Source: Fulvitalea axinellae
GTDB lineage: Bacteria > Bacteroidota > Bacteroidia > Cytophagales > Cyclobacteriaceae
NCBI RefSeq assembly: GCF_036492835.1
Contig: NZ_AP025316.1
Location: 1 to 64,000, forward strand
DNA length: 64,000 bases
Direction of reading: 5' to 3'
Shown: positions 42,176 to 51,764 of the stretch, piece after piece
Numbering within the stretch: the stretch's first letter is position 1
Layout of the letters: each line of letters starts with the position of its first letter
Program-made: the position numbers and the translations under genes
The notes under the pieces: model-generated
Database searches by the model: none
Seen by the model: the letters and a program-made list of their open reading frames with translations, nothing else
Told to the model about the DNA's origin: nothing

Positions 42176-43987
42176 TTACTCCGTTGTCTTAAATGACCCC
42201 GGAACGCCTGGATACTCAGTATACAGGTAATCGTCATCGAAGCTATCCATATAATACTTGACGGACTTGAGCCCTGATGGTACCCAGAAAATATGGGTAG
42301 TGAAGTTATCTTGGCTCTGCACTTCAAGGTAGTTGTCACGGTTAGTGGACGCTACGCTTCCCGGATACGGATAGCGTTCGATCACCGGGTTGAGGGTCGT
42401 GTTTTTATCAAACTTAATCAGAGGAATCTTCGGGTGACGTGTTCTACGCAATTCCGAAAATATCTCGAAATAGTCATGGATATTTAGGTGGACATATTTC
42501 TGGCCGATAATGACTCCCATTTTTCCATCTTCCCCTTGGGCTAGATCGTATTCCTCTCCGATCTTTTTAGCGAACTGATCCGTCACGGCGGCCGAAGGCG
42601 CTTCCGGCTTCAGGTAGCTACGGTTGGTATCGTTGATTTTGTCCCAATCAGAGAAGCTATTGGCATGATACCAGTATTTGATAGAATACTTGACGGCATC
42701 TTCCACATGCTGACGGGCACTTTTTCCTGTTCCTCCCAGATTCTTCAACGCTACCTCGGCCAAAAGTAACTCCACCTCAGCGGCGGTAAATGCGCGCCAA
42801 GGCTCTTGGTTGTTCACCATTGTAGCCGGGTTGTATACGGAATAGGCGTTGTACTTCATATAATTATCAAGGTCCTTGAAATAATTAGAATAGAAATAAG
42901 CGCCTTTGAATTTATGCTTTCGGGTATTATCGGCCCGTACACTGTCATAAATTTGTTGCCCAACTTCAAAATCAAGCGATGCGGGCATATACATCTTGTC
43001 CCTGTTTGGAAGGAAAAGTACCGGAATCCTCGGATCGTCTACGCCTTCGGTGTAGAGGTGGTCTTTGTCCTTATCCATTTTGTACAAAAGGGTAGGGGAG
43101 ATAAAATCAAGGTAATCTCTTTCCATCAACCCTCTTTTCCAGTGGTCTCTCTTCTTCGATACCCAGAGGTTATTTGGAATCAACAGGTCTTCCGAGGGTA
43201 ACTGGTTACTCTGCATAATTTCGGAAATGACCTTTTTGGCGAAATCAGGATCTACGCCCGAAATACGCACGGCCAAACGCAAACGCAAAGCCTGCGCAAA
43301 CTGTATCCACTTGTCAGCGTCGCCTTGGAAGATGATATCCTGCTGGGCGAAAACAGCTTTTCCGGAAGGGGAAAGCTGATCGGCCTGAGCCTTGATCACC
43401 GAAGCGTACTGGCCAAGATTATCGATGATTGAATGATAGATTTCGCTCGGATCATCGAATTTCGGGAAGAATACACCTTCGGTTCCCTTAAGGCCTTCCG
43501 AATAAGGAACATGGTTGAAATAGTCCACAGCTTTGGATGCCCGAAAATCACGGCCGATGCGCGAAAGAGTAAGGTAGATCTCGTTGTCTTTCTTCTCGGC
43601 CTCCGACATACCGTTGATCAGCTGTTCCATAACGGCTATCTCCTTAAAGTCGCCGTTATGTCCGTAATAGTACGCGTCAGTTCCTACCGTGGTATACATG
43701 GAAGGGATGTCCATCACGTCTTTGTACCAGCCGTAGCTTGTGCGCAAATGACGGATAATCAAGTGGGTATGCGCTAAAACGCCTCCAGTATTGGCATGCC
43801 ACCAAAACTCACCATAGTCGTTTTTGAAAGTTCTGGTCCGGGAGAACATGGACGAGAACAAGCCCGAAGGTACGTTGTGCTCAGGAGTATATACGTTGGG
43901 GTTTTGGAAATCCTCCTCAAGGGTATCTTGGCACCCCATTGTGAGGAAGAACCCTATAATCGGCAGTATAAATATATATTTTCTCAT
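42176..43987 (-). CDS. SusD/RagB-family lipoprotein (signalling-type pair)
   Basis: 603 residues with lipobox LTMGC (Cys19), so a surface lipoprotein. The body is the SusD-like fold, with N-terminal TPR-type helices (LINGMSEAEKKDNEIYLTLSRIGRDF, of which IYLTLSRIGRDFRASKAVDY is the core), WRAFTAAEVELLLAEVALK, and the C-terminal FEIFSELRRTRHP strand. It is of the longer SusD_2-like type rather than the starch-binding prototype. It would act as the lid of the SusC channel encoded 10 bp upstream and capture its ligand. The ligand class cannot be told: no enzyme genes are next to it. Confidence 0.88.
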   Translation of the reverse strand: MRKYIFILPIIGFFLTMGCQDTLEEDFQNPNVYTPEHNVPSGLFSSMFSRTRTFKNDYGEFWWHANTGGVLAHTHLIIRHLRTSYGWYKDVMDIPSMYTTVGTDAYYYGHNGDFKEIAVMEQLINGMSEAEKKDNEIYLTLSRIGRDFRASKAVDYFNHVPYSEGLKGTEGVFFPKFDDPSEIYHSIIDNLGQYASVIKAQADQLSPSGKAVFAQQDIIFQGDADKWIQFAQALRLRLAVRISGVDPDFAKKVISEIMQSNQLPSEDLLIPNNLWVSKKRDHWKRGLMERDYLDFISPTLLYKMDKDKDHLYTEGVDDPRIPVLFLPNRDKMYMPASLDFEVGQQIYDSVRADNTRKHKFKGAYFYSNYFKDLDNYMKYNAYSVYNPATMVNNQEPWRAFTAAEVELLLAEVALKNLGGTGKSARQHVEDAVKYSIKYWYHANSFSDWDKINDTNRSYLKPEAPSAAVTDQFAKKIGEEYDLAQGEDGKMGVIIGQKYVHLNIHDYFEIFSELRRTRHPKIPLIKFDKNTTLNPVIERYPYPGSVASTNRDNYLEVQSQDNFTTHIFWVPSGLKSVKYYMDSFDDDYLYTEYPGVPGSFKTTE

Positions 43988-43997
43988 AATCTGGAGA

Positions 43998-46900
43998 TTA
44001 AAGGCCTACTTGAATTTTCATACCAAACGTACGAGTGGAAGGAATAGCGGAAGCCTCAAAATAGGTGTTGGTACCCATATAGGCTTCGGAATCCAAGTTC
44101 GGTACTGACTTGTAGATATAGCCGAGGTTCCTGGCGAAAACGTTGAGGGTAACGTTGCGCAGTTTGGCCCTTTCCACCCATTTTTGTGGTAAGCGGTAAG
44201 ACAACGCGATCTCACGCACCTTGATGTAATTGTTCTTGTACTTACGGTCTACGGCGTTAATTGCCTCGTTAGCCCAGCTTACGAAAGTTCCGTAGTAGCT
44301 TGAAACGGGTACGATTTTCTCGTTTTCGCTATAGGTTCCGTCTCCGTTTTTTACCACGCCTTTCAGGATAATGCCGTCATGGTAAACTTTCTCGCCGTTC
44401 GGTCCTTTCGGACTGTCGTGGTTATAGGGAACGGCGTTTTTGTCTTGATCGTAATAATAAGCGAGTCCGCCGTTAGCTTGGTCCCTGTGTTCGAGCGACT
44501 GCTCAGAGGCTCCGTTGTAATAAAGCCATTGGTTAGTCTCGGAGTACATAGTGGCGCCGTAGCTATAATCAAAGTGAGCGCTAAGGCGAAGCCCTTTGTA
44601 CATGATATTGGTATTGAAACCACCGATGAAATCAGGGTTTACGTTTCCGATTTCCTCAAAATCCTTCTCGTCAAGCAAATACGAAGATCCGTCCGCGTTT
44701 ACTATTCTGTTGCCATTATCGTCACGGGCGATGCCTGTTCCATAAATATTACCGATACGCTCACCTTCAACAGCCTTAACGTATACGCGGCCGCGCATAG
44801 AGTTCACGTTTTTCTCGGTAATGCCGTCATAAAGCTTAACGATTTTCGAGAACTGGTTCGAAGTGGTAAGCGTCATGTTCCAGACCAAGTCGTTTGTCAG
44901 GATAGGAGTGGCTTTCAATTGTACCTCATACCCCCAGTTTCTAACCTCGCCGGCGTTGATCTTAATGTTGTTGGCTCCGGTAGAACGCGTCAACGGCACT
45001 GCCATAATCTGGTCGTACACCGTGTTGGTATAGTATGAGAAATCAAGACCAATGCGGTTCTTTTTGAAGAAATTGATTTCCGTACCGATTTCGAATTCCC
45101 TTTTTCTTTCAGGCTTGATATAACCAGCGATAAGAGAATTAGGAGCGCTGATACTGTTGGCGTCCGTTCCTTCGATTTTACCGGCCGAAAGGGTGTTGTT
45201 GGCGTAATAACGCGAAGGTGCGTCACGTCCCACATCAGCCCAAGAGGCGCGGAACTTACTGAACTGTATGATAGGCAAAACCCTCTTAATCACTTTGGTG
45301 GCATCATATGTGAAGGCCACACCTGGGTAGAAGTAAGAGTTGTTGTCCGGCGGCAAAGTGGAAGACCAGTCGTTACGGGCGTTAAGCTCGAGGGTGTAAA
45401 CATCGTCCCAAGTAAGGGTAGCCACACCGAAAACGCTGTACATTGAGTTTTCGCCGAAGTTATTTCCCATCACTTTACTTCGTTGGTTATATCCCGGCCA
45501 TCCAGTGGTAGCCTGGTTGTTGATATGGTACCAGTTCGGATAGTTAAATCCGGTGGGGGACCCAACGCTAGCGGTGGAAACATTGACGGAGTTTTCCTTT
45601 ACTTCCTGATAAGACGTACCCGCCATTACGAATACCTCAAGGCGATCATCCACGAAATCTTTCATGAAATTAGCAAAGCCCTTGTATTCGCGCACTTGCG
45701 TATTTCTTCTTCTGAGTCCGTAATATCCACCCCTCATCTCAGGGTCGATTCTGGTGACACTGTTTTTGGTGGTAAAATCGGTATCCGTATAATCGAAACT
45801 GACTTGGCCCGTAAGACTCAACCAATCCGTTACGTGATAAGTAGGACGAATATTAGCGATAAGGTGCTTCTTGTGGTCCAGAGCACTATTCCTGTTGCGG
45901 GACCATTTGTAATTTGAGAAATCCTGCAACGAATAATATCCCGTAGGCCAGCCTTCTTCCTCAAAATCTCGCGGATAGCCGAAATTTTTGCTAAGCGGAT
46001 CATCTTCCAAATAGTCTCCGTTATTAATGAACTCGTCAAAAGGAGCGCCTCTGGAAATACCGTCAGTAAAGAATTTCAACATCCCCTGCGGACGGTTGTG
46101 CGTCTCCACATCGTAAAGATTCAATGAAGATTCGATGGTGAATTTATCCGAAAGGTTAAACTTACTGGCAAAACTGAAAGTGTTTTTCTTCATCCAGTTT
46201 TCGTCCTGAATACCAGTATAGTCAAGATTGGTGTACGAAAAACGTACGTGTCCGTAATCACCGCTACCGCTCACCGAAGCGTTGATCTGCTTGCTGTGGC
46301 CTGTATTGAAAAGGAATTCGTAGTTATCAGGTCTTGCCGTGTAAGGGCGAGCTTTGCCATCCCACCAAATACGCTGTTCTTCACTATTGAAAGCCGGACC
46401 GTAACTTCTTGCGCTATAGTTGGCGACAGGGTGGCTGTTTCCGTCTTCAAGATCTTTTACATCATAGATGTTACCGCCACTTCCGTATTTGTTCTGAAAT
46501 TCGATAAAAGTACGGGGCTCTTCGATAGTAGCCTGATAAGAAACGTCAACGCTGAGTTTCTTTTTCGACTCGCTACCGTTTTTTGTAGTGATCAAAACTA
46601 CACCGTTCGCACCGCGGCTACCGTAAAGCACGGATGCCTTACCGCCTTTTAAGATCTCGATAGAAGCGATATCCTCGGAGTTAATATCATTGATACCCGT
46701 TCCGTAATCGCTACCGGAAGTAAGCGAGGTGTTTTCGTCAAAAATCGGCACACCGTCTACCACGAAGAGCGGTCTAGTGTTAGCGCTAGCTTCCAAACCC
46801 GCCGATCCACGGATATTGATATTGATACCGGCCATCGGGCCCGCTGCGTTTTGGCGAATCACCACACCGGCGGCCTTACCGTACAACGACTGGATAGGGT

Positions 46901-47663
46901 TGGAAGGAGTACCGGCCTCGATCAGCGCAGCGCCTTCTACTTTACTGATGGCGTAACCCAACGATTTCCGATCCCTTTCGATACCCAAGGCCGTAACCAC
47001 AATCTCGTCCAACTCCGTTACGTCTTCGGCCATTGTGACGTCAAGCCGAGAGCGGTTTCCCAAGCGAATTTCCTGAGCGTGGTATCCGATAAATGAGAAA
47101 ACCAAAAGCGGATTTTGACCGGAAACATTAATGACATACTCTCCATTAATATCTGTCATTACGCCGTTTTCCATACTCGCCTTGTCGTACACGTTTACCC
47201 CGACCAAGGGAGCTCCAGTTTCGTCTTTTACCGTTCCCTTAATCTGTTTTTTCTGGGGAACTGCTTTCTTGGCCGGCAAAACTTCCTTTTTTACCGGAGG
47301 ACTGACTTTTTTCTTCTTTGGGAAAATAGAAATGTACTGATCCGTGATTTTGTAAGTCAAAGACGTGTTTTTGAGCATTCCCTCAAGGACTTGCTCCAAA
47401 GAGGCGTCTTTGTAATCGATGTTGACCTTGCGGTCCAACGACTCCGATTTTTCTTTGAAAAAGAAATAAAGTTCCGTCTGGTCTTCGATCCAACGGAAGG
47501 CTTCCCTTAAGGAAATGTTACTTTTCTTTATCGTCAGTTTCTGTTGCGATTTGCCTTCGGCACTCACCACACTGACAGAAAAAAGCAGGGACAGCGCAAA
47601 AAGTACACGCATAGTAATCCCACGATATCTACTAGCAAGTAGAATCTGATAGAAATTTTCCAT
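43998..47663 (-). CDS. SusC-type TonB-dependent transporter with STN signalling domain
   Basis: 1221 residues. After the signal peptide (LFALSLLFSVSVVSAEG) comes an STN domain (~40-110: ISLREAFRWIEDQTELYFFF, VNIDYKDASLEQVLEGML), which in such transporters touches the FecR anti-sigma factor. Then come a lysine-rich linker, a carboxypeptidase-regulatory-like domain (~140-220: IKGTVKDETGAPLVGVNVYD), a plug (~225-350: DEIVVTALGIERDRKSLGYA, GRGANGVVLITTKNG-type motif as YGSRGANGVVLITTKNG) and a 22-strand barrel ending in MKIQVGL. The ATG at 47663 adds 17 residues before a second ATG at 47612; either is possible. It lies in the order sigma, FecR, SusC, SusD. Confidence 0.92.
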   Translation of the reverse strand: MENFYQILLASRYRGITMRVLFALSLLFSVSVVSAEGKSQQKLTIKKSNISLREAFRWIEDQTELYFFFKEKSESLDRKVNIDYKDASLEQVLEGMLKNTSLTYKITDQYISIFPKKKKVSPPVKKEVLPAKKAVPQKKQIKGTVKDETGAPLVGVNVYDKASMENGVMTDINGEYVINVSGQNPLLVFSFIGYHAQEIRLGNRSRLDVTMAEDVTELDEIVVTALGIERDRKSLGYAISKVEGAALIEAGTPSNPIQSLYGKAAGVVIRQNAAGPMAGININIRGSAGLEASANTRPLFVVDGVPIFDENTSLTSGSDYGTGINDINSEDIASIEILKGGKASVLYGSRGANGVVLITTKNGSESKKKLSVDVSYQATIEEPRTFIEFQNKYGSGGNIYDVKDLEDGNSHPVANYSARSYGPAFNSEEQRIWWDGKARPYTARPDNYEFLFNTGHSKQINASVSGSGDYGHVRFSYTNLDYTGIQDENWMKKNTFSFASKFNLSDKFTIESSLNLYDVETHNRPQGMLKFFTDGISRGAPFDEFINNGDYLEDDPLSKNFGYPRDFEEEGWPTGYYSLQDFSNYKWSRNRNSALDHKKHLIANIRPTYHVTDWLSLTGQVSFDYTDTDFTTKNSVTRIDPEMRGGYYGLRRRNTQVREYKGFANFMKDFVDDRLEVFVMAGTSYQEVKENSVNVSTASVGSPTGFNYPNWYHINNQATTGWPGYNQRSKVMGNNFGENSMYSVFGVATLTWDDVYTLELNARNDWSSTLPPDNNSYFYPGVAFTYDATKVIKRVLPIIQFSKFRASWADVGRDAPSRYYANNTLSAGKIEGTDANSISAPNSLIAGYIKPERKREFEIGTEINFFKKNRIGLDFSYYTNTVYDQIMAVPLTRSTGANNIKINAGEVRNWGYEVQLKATPILTNDLVWNMTLTTSNQFSKIVKLYDGITEKNVNSMRGRVYVKAVEGERIGNIYGTGIARDDNGNRIVNADGSSYLLDEKDFEEIGNVNPDFIGGFNTNIMYKGLRLSAHFDYSYGATMYSETNQWLYYNGASEQSLEHRDQANGGLAYYYDQDKNAVPYNHDSPKGPNGEKVYHDGIILKGVVKNGDGTYSENEKIVPVSSYYGTFVSWANEAINAVDRKYKNNYIKVREIALSYRLPQKWVERAKLRNVTLNVFARNLGYIYKSVPNLDSEAYMGTNTYFEASAIPSTRTFGMKIQVGL

Positions 47664-47722
47664 AAATTTGAGAATTGAGCATTAAAAATGTTGACGCGCC
47701 GAGTTTGGCCGTCAATTTTGCG

Positions 47723-47748
47723 GGTAAAAGCGGTGATAGGCTTTTACC
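47723..47748. promoter_or_regulatory. Hairpin in the FecR-SusC spacer
   Basis: GGTAAAAGC (47723-47731) and GCTTTTACC (47740-47748) pair fully around an 8-nt loop, 60 bp before the SusC start. There is no T-run on either side, so it is not a standard terminator; it may stabilise or control the downstream message. The rest of the 366-bp spacer (47664-48029) shows no gene. Confidence 0.4.
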
Positions 47749-48029
47749 TTGAATGGAGACAAATAAAGTTGCAGCTTTATCTTGTCTCTTCTTTTTTTAA
47801 GAACTATTGTCCATAGTGTTGCTTAAGTTTAGAGTGTTTAATCCTGTTGTGATTGTTTTTACATTCAAAATGAAAGAAACTTCAACAGCCTATTTGAAAG
47901 GAAGTTACGTTAAAAGTGATTAAGCGAATAAGCTATTCTTGAAAACAAAAGAATACTTTTTCAATTTAAACGGTATGTGCTTATAGTTAAGCATATAATA
48001 ACCCTCATTCTCCCTCAAGGGTAATCATT

Positions 48030-49037
48030 TTAATAAAAACGGACTGTCATATTACCCGAATCCTTATTTACGATCTTATATCGGCAATCAGCGATTTGAG
48101 AAATGACTATAAGTGATTGTTCCAGGGGTTTATTCTTTAATATCACCCCGGTATATCTGCCTTTATCCAGCGAATGTTCGTCGAGAATAATTTCGGCGTT
48201 ATACCAACGGCCCAAACTATTGGCGATTTGCTCCAAGGTTTCGTTTCTAAAGCTGATTTTGTTTTCCATCCAGGTTGTGGCCGTACGGAAATTGGCGGGC
48301 TCAACACTCAGAAAATCAAATTCCTTTACGTAATTGGCGTTTTGCCCGGGTTTAAGAACTATTCCCTTTTCTTTTTTGTCCTGCGGTTTTACGCTAAGTT
48401 TCCCCTCCAATAGGGTAGTGTTTATTGCTTTGTCCTCAGGATAAGCCTTTACATTAAAAACAGTGCCCGTAACAACCAACGAAAGCTCGGGAGTGATTAC
48501 CTTAAACGGATGCTCCGGATCGGAATTCACTTTAAAATACCCTTCGCCTTCCAGCTGCACTTTCCGGACTTGCCCCATATCCAATACACTCAGCTTACTT
48601 TTAGCGTTAAGCGTAACGGCCGTGCCATCTTCAAGGGTTATATGTTTTATTTGACCGTAAGTAGTTGAATATGTAATCTCCTGAAAGGCTGGTTTTTGGT
48701 CATAAAACTTCCAGAATAAAGATAGACCCGCCACCACGGCGATTACGGCCGCAACTCTTCCAATTCTTACCCAAGTATCCGAGAGTTTTCGTGTCCGTGT
48801 CGGTTTTTTCCGGGTAGTTTTGGCCAAGACTTTGCTTATTTGCGGAGCAAAATCATCGGTATCCACCATCGCAAGTCCCGTTTGCATCCACTGAGTCCGG
48901 AGTTCCTGAAAGTCCCGGAAATTATCCTCGTCCTGAAGCCATTCCAGAATTTGTATTTTCTCGGCCTCGTCCAAGTCTCCCGTTAGGTATCTGTATAATA
49001 TGTCGTTATCGGGTCTCATCAATAACGCATATTCCAT
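48030..49037 (-). CDS. FecR-family anti-sigma factor
   Basis: 335 residues. The N-terminal ~85 residues are a cytoplasmic sigma-binding region (DNDILYRYLTGDLDEAEKIQ...), followed by one membrane helix (~90-108, VAAVIAVVAGLSLFWKF). The periplasmic FecR domain spans ~120-225 (GQIKHITLEDGTAVTLNAKS and VQLEGEGYFKVNSDPEHPF), then a C-terminal DUF4974/STN-like domain (~255-335, ISFRNETLEQIANSLGRWYN). It should hold the ECF sigma factor in check until the STN domain of the SusC at 43998 signals that ligand is bound. Confidence 0.93.
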   Translation of the reverse strand: MEYALLMRPDNDILYRYLTGDLDEAEKIQILEWLQDEDNFRDFQELRTQWMQTGLAMVDTDDFAPQISKVLAKTTRKKPTRTRKLSDTWVRIGRVAAVIAVVAGLSLFWKFYDQKPAFQEITYSTTYGQIKHITLEDGTAVTLNAKSKLSVLDMGQVRKVQLEGEGYFKVNSDPEHPFKVITPELSLVVTGTVFNVKAYPEDKAINTTLLEGKLSVKPQDKKEKGIVLKPGQNANYVKEFDFLSVEPANFRTATTWMENKISFRNETLEQIANSLGRWYNAEIILDEHSLDKGRYTGVILKNKPLEQSLIVISQIADCRYKIVNKDSGNMTVRFY

Positions 49038-49135
49038 ATTTGGCTCGTACCCTTAACGGGGCATGAACTTTTTTTTAAAAAATTATGAAAACTCCCTATA
49101 ACTGGGCTTCAGGCGAGTTTTCAGCATTAAAAAAA

Positions 49136-49687
49136 TCAGTAAACTTCCTTTGTCAGAAACTCTTTTAGGTCGCGATGGACTAGCCTCATGTGAGTTTCGA
49201 TAGTCTTTAGGGAAAGCCCTAAATTAACAGCGGCCTCCTTATTGGTAAAACCGAATTTACGGCAAAGAGTGAACACCTTTTTGCGCTGTTCGGGTAAATT
49301 TCGGATAAAGTCATTTATTATATCACGGGTCTCTTCCGCTAGAAGAATAGTTTCGGGATTATAACTTTCCAATATTTTAATCTCGAAATCTATCTCTTGG
49401 AATTGATGGTCCTTAAGCCTCCTTTTCTTGTTTCTGAGCTTAATTAGGGCGTAGTTTTTAGCTATTGTAAAGATATAAGCCCTTGGGTTAGACTGCTGGT
49501 CCAGTGTTTTTTTCTTTTCCCAAAGCTTCAAAAACGTGTCCTGCGTTACTTCCTCGGCATCTTCGGCATTTTTTACAAATTCTTTGACAAAGAAAAAAAG
49601 TGTGGGATATAACATCTCCACCAATTGCTCGAAAGCCTTTTCGTCACCCTGCACGATAGCCTGAATCTGCTCTGAAACGCTTTTCAT
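49136..49687 (-). CDS. ECF RNA polymerase sigma factor
   Basis: 183 residues. Region 2 (~18-85) has VKNAEDAEEVTQDTFLKLWE and NPRAYIFTIAKNYALIKLRN; region 4 (~125-175) has LPEQRKKVFTLCRKFGFTNK and the helix-turn-helix AAVNLGLSLKTIETHMRLVH. There is no region 3, as expected for the extracytoplasmic-function group found beside FecR in Bacteroidota. It likely directs transcription of the SusC/SusD genes downstream. It is 98 bp ahead of the FecR gene and probably heads the operon. Confidence 0.93.
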   Translation of the reverse strand: MKSVSEQIQAIVQGDEKAFEQLVEMLYPTLFFFVKEFVKNAEDAEEVTQDTFLKLWEKKKTLDQQSNPRAYIFTIAKNYALIKLRNKKRRLKDHQFQEIDFEIKILESYNPETILLAEETRDIINDFIRNLPEQRKKVFTLCRKFGFTNKEAAVNLGLSLKTIETHMRLVHRDLKEFLTKEVY

Positions 49688-50185
49688 CTGATGCCGCTTT
49701 AATATAGGATTTAATTAAGTCCTAAAGCAGGATTTTTCAATAGGGATAAAAGAGCCAATATGGACATTGTCCATTTAAACCGTGAGTACGGTATTTCGAA
49801 AACTTTTTACCCACTAATAAAAAAATCAACGCACTGAACTCAAACGCCACATAAGGACATTAAAGTACAACACACACACTTATACGGAACAATAATACAT
49901 TAAAAAATGGAAATTATCATTGCCTAAAGCAAATCTCCGAGACTGAAGGAATAAAATCAAAAAAAGAGAAATGCTTATGTATTGACAATTACGGGCCTCA
50001 AATCCATGGTTGATAATATTATAAACAAGATTGATTTTTTGATTTAAATACTATTCCTCCGCTTACATCATAAACTAGCTTATGTTAAATAGGGCCAGCA
50101 TAAAAAAGCAATTCATCTAAATACGGTATCCATTCCTATTCAAAATATGTGAATCGGTATTTTTTCGCTCCGAATTCATTTTATC
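49688..50185. other. Non-coding region between the two minus-strand operons
   Basis: About 500 AT-rich bases with no credible gene. It must hold the promoter for the sigma-factor operon (reading left), but I find no exact TAnnTTTG box on the minus strand. Confidence 0.4.
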
Positions 50186-50217
50186 AAAAAATAAAGCAAA
50201 GGCCGGAGCCTTTGCTT
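50186..50217 (-). terminator. Terminator of the FAS1/Sus operon
   Basis: AAGCAAAGGC (50194-50203), loop CGGA, GCCTTTGCTT (50208-50217); on the minus strand the stem is followed by TATTTTTTG. It lies 33 bp after the SusD stop. Confidence 0.85.
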
Positions 50218-50249
50218 ACGATACGCGGCCTATTGGCCTATGGGGCATT

Positions 50250-51752
50250 TTATTTAATCTCAAATGGCAGATACCAATTCGCTTTGTCAGCGAAGTGCTG
50301 CTTCAATGTTTCATCCATTTCGCCGGATTTTGACGAGAGTTTCTCAATCAAATAATCCATGCCATCCGTGGTGCCGTCTACAGGTGTTTTATGAGCATAG
50401 CGCAACAAGTCAGCCCAACGGCGTCCTTCAAAGGCAAGTTCCAAGGATCTTTCCTCGAAGATAATACGCTCGATTTGACGAAGCGAGTCCGTGGCGGTAA
50501 GGTCCGAACCGTCGCCATTAGGAATCAGCTCTTTGGCTTTGAGGAACGCCCGGCCACGCACACCGATATTATTATCCAATGTGTCTGGCGCTCCATTGTT
50601 GACGATATCAAGGGCCAATTGGTGCTCTCCCTTACGGTTCAGGGCTTCGGCCAACATCAAATGAGCATCGGCGTAACGATAAATCATAATATTCGCGTCA
50701 TCGTCCGCGGCGCCACTTCCCATGGCGTATTTGTTTACTTGGGCTCCGTTGCCCATACCGATATATGAAACGCCCTCACCTCTGTAAGTGTCGCCGGCGT
50801 TTTCGCCTTTGTCCGTTTGGCTTTCGAAAGAAGCTATCGTCGAAGCGCTAGGTTTTACCCAATAATCTCTCTGGAATACGGCCTGCAATCCGTGCTGCTG
50901 ACGGTTTACCTTATCAAAAGGCACCAAAGTCAGGACCTCGTTCTGCGTTTTGCCATATTCGTTTGAAAAGATTACACTCCATTTCGCTTTTTCATAATCA
51001 CTTGTGACGCTGCCGTCGTCTACGCTTCGAAGTCTGGAAAATAAGAGACTCGCAACATATTCATAGTTTTCCAACATCAGGTTTAGTTCCGCAGCCAACA
51101 AAACATGACTCAGAAAAACCTGTCTCCAACTACTGTCATCACCAACCGCAAAAGAACTTGAGTAATAAATAACATTTATACTACTCTCCAACTTAGCCAA
51201 AACCTCCTCCCGGTTCATTATGGTATAATTCCCTGTTTTTGAAAACTCCGATTCGGGTGTTTCAAAATAAGCGACCTTTCCATAAATATTTACCAGGCTC
51301 ATATAAGCCCAAGCGCGCAGGCTAAGAAACTCCGCTTTGGCTCCATTATAATCATTTTCAGAGAGATCCGGGGCCGATTCCTTAAGCTTTTCCAAATTGG
51401 CCAAGCCTGTATTACAGTTCAGGATCAGCTTGTAATAAGGCGCTGGATCAGCCAATGTGTTGCCGTCCGTAGCCTGACGATTTACGATATCCGCAAAGCT
51501 GGCCGGAGCGCTGGCCGTTACGTCCATGGCATCGGACATCAGGCCGTTTACCAATAGGTTTTGCTCGCTCAGTTCCTGAAAAAGACTGTAGGCTCCCATT
51601 ACTGCGGCGCGGGCGTCATCGGCGGATGTGAATTCGTCTCTTTCCACGCCGTCTTTCGGCTCCACGTCCAACAGGGAGTCGCAACCGGTGAGGGCTGTCC
51701 CCGCCATAAGCGGGAACAGTGCCATGCATATATATTTTCCGATTTTTCTCAT
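50250..51752 (-). CDS. SusD/RagB-family lipoprotein (last gene of the FAS1 operon)
   Basis: 500 residues; lipobox LTGC, then DSLLDVEPKDGVERDEFTSA, the usual SusD opening. TPR-type helices follow (AKAEFLSLRAWAYMSLVNIY in part), the ARAAVMGAYSLFQELS segment, and the C-terminal RIIFEERSLELAFEGRRWADLLRY motif (core LELAFEGRRWADLLRY) of this family. It pairs with the SusC encoded 12 bp upstream. Ligand unknown. Confidence 0.92.
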   Translation of the reverse strand: MRKIGKYICMALFPLMAGTALTGCDSLLDVEPKDGVERDEFTSADDARAAVMGAYSLFQELSEQNLLVNGLMSDAMDVTASAPASFADIVNRQATDGNTLADPAPYYKLILNCNTGLANLEKLKESAPDLSENDYNGAKAEFLSLRAWAYMSLVNIYGKVAYFETPESEFSKTGNYTIMNREEVLAKLESSINVIYYSSSFAVGDDSSWRQVFLSHVLLAAELNLMLENYEYVASLLFSRLRSVDDGSVTSDYEKAKWSVIFSNEYGKTQNEVLTLVPFDKVNRQQHGLQAVFQRDYWVKPSASTIASFESQTDKGENAGDTYRGEGVSYIGMGNGAQVNKYAMGSGAADDDANIMIYRYADAHLMLAEALNRKGEHQLALDIVNNGAPDTLDNNIGVRGRAFLKAKELIPNGDGSDLTATDSLRQIERIIFEERSLELAFEGRRWADLLRYAHKTPVDGTTDGMDYLIEKLSSKSGEMDETLKQHFADKANWYLPFEIK

Positions 51753-51764
51753 GTTATCGCTATT

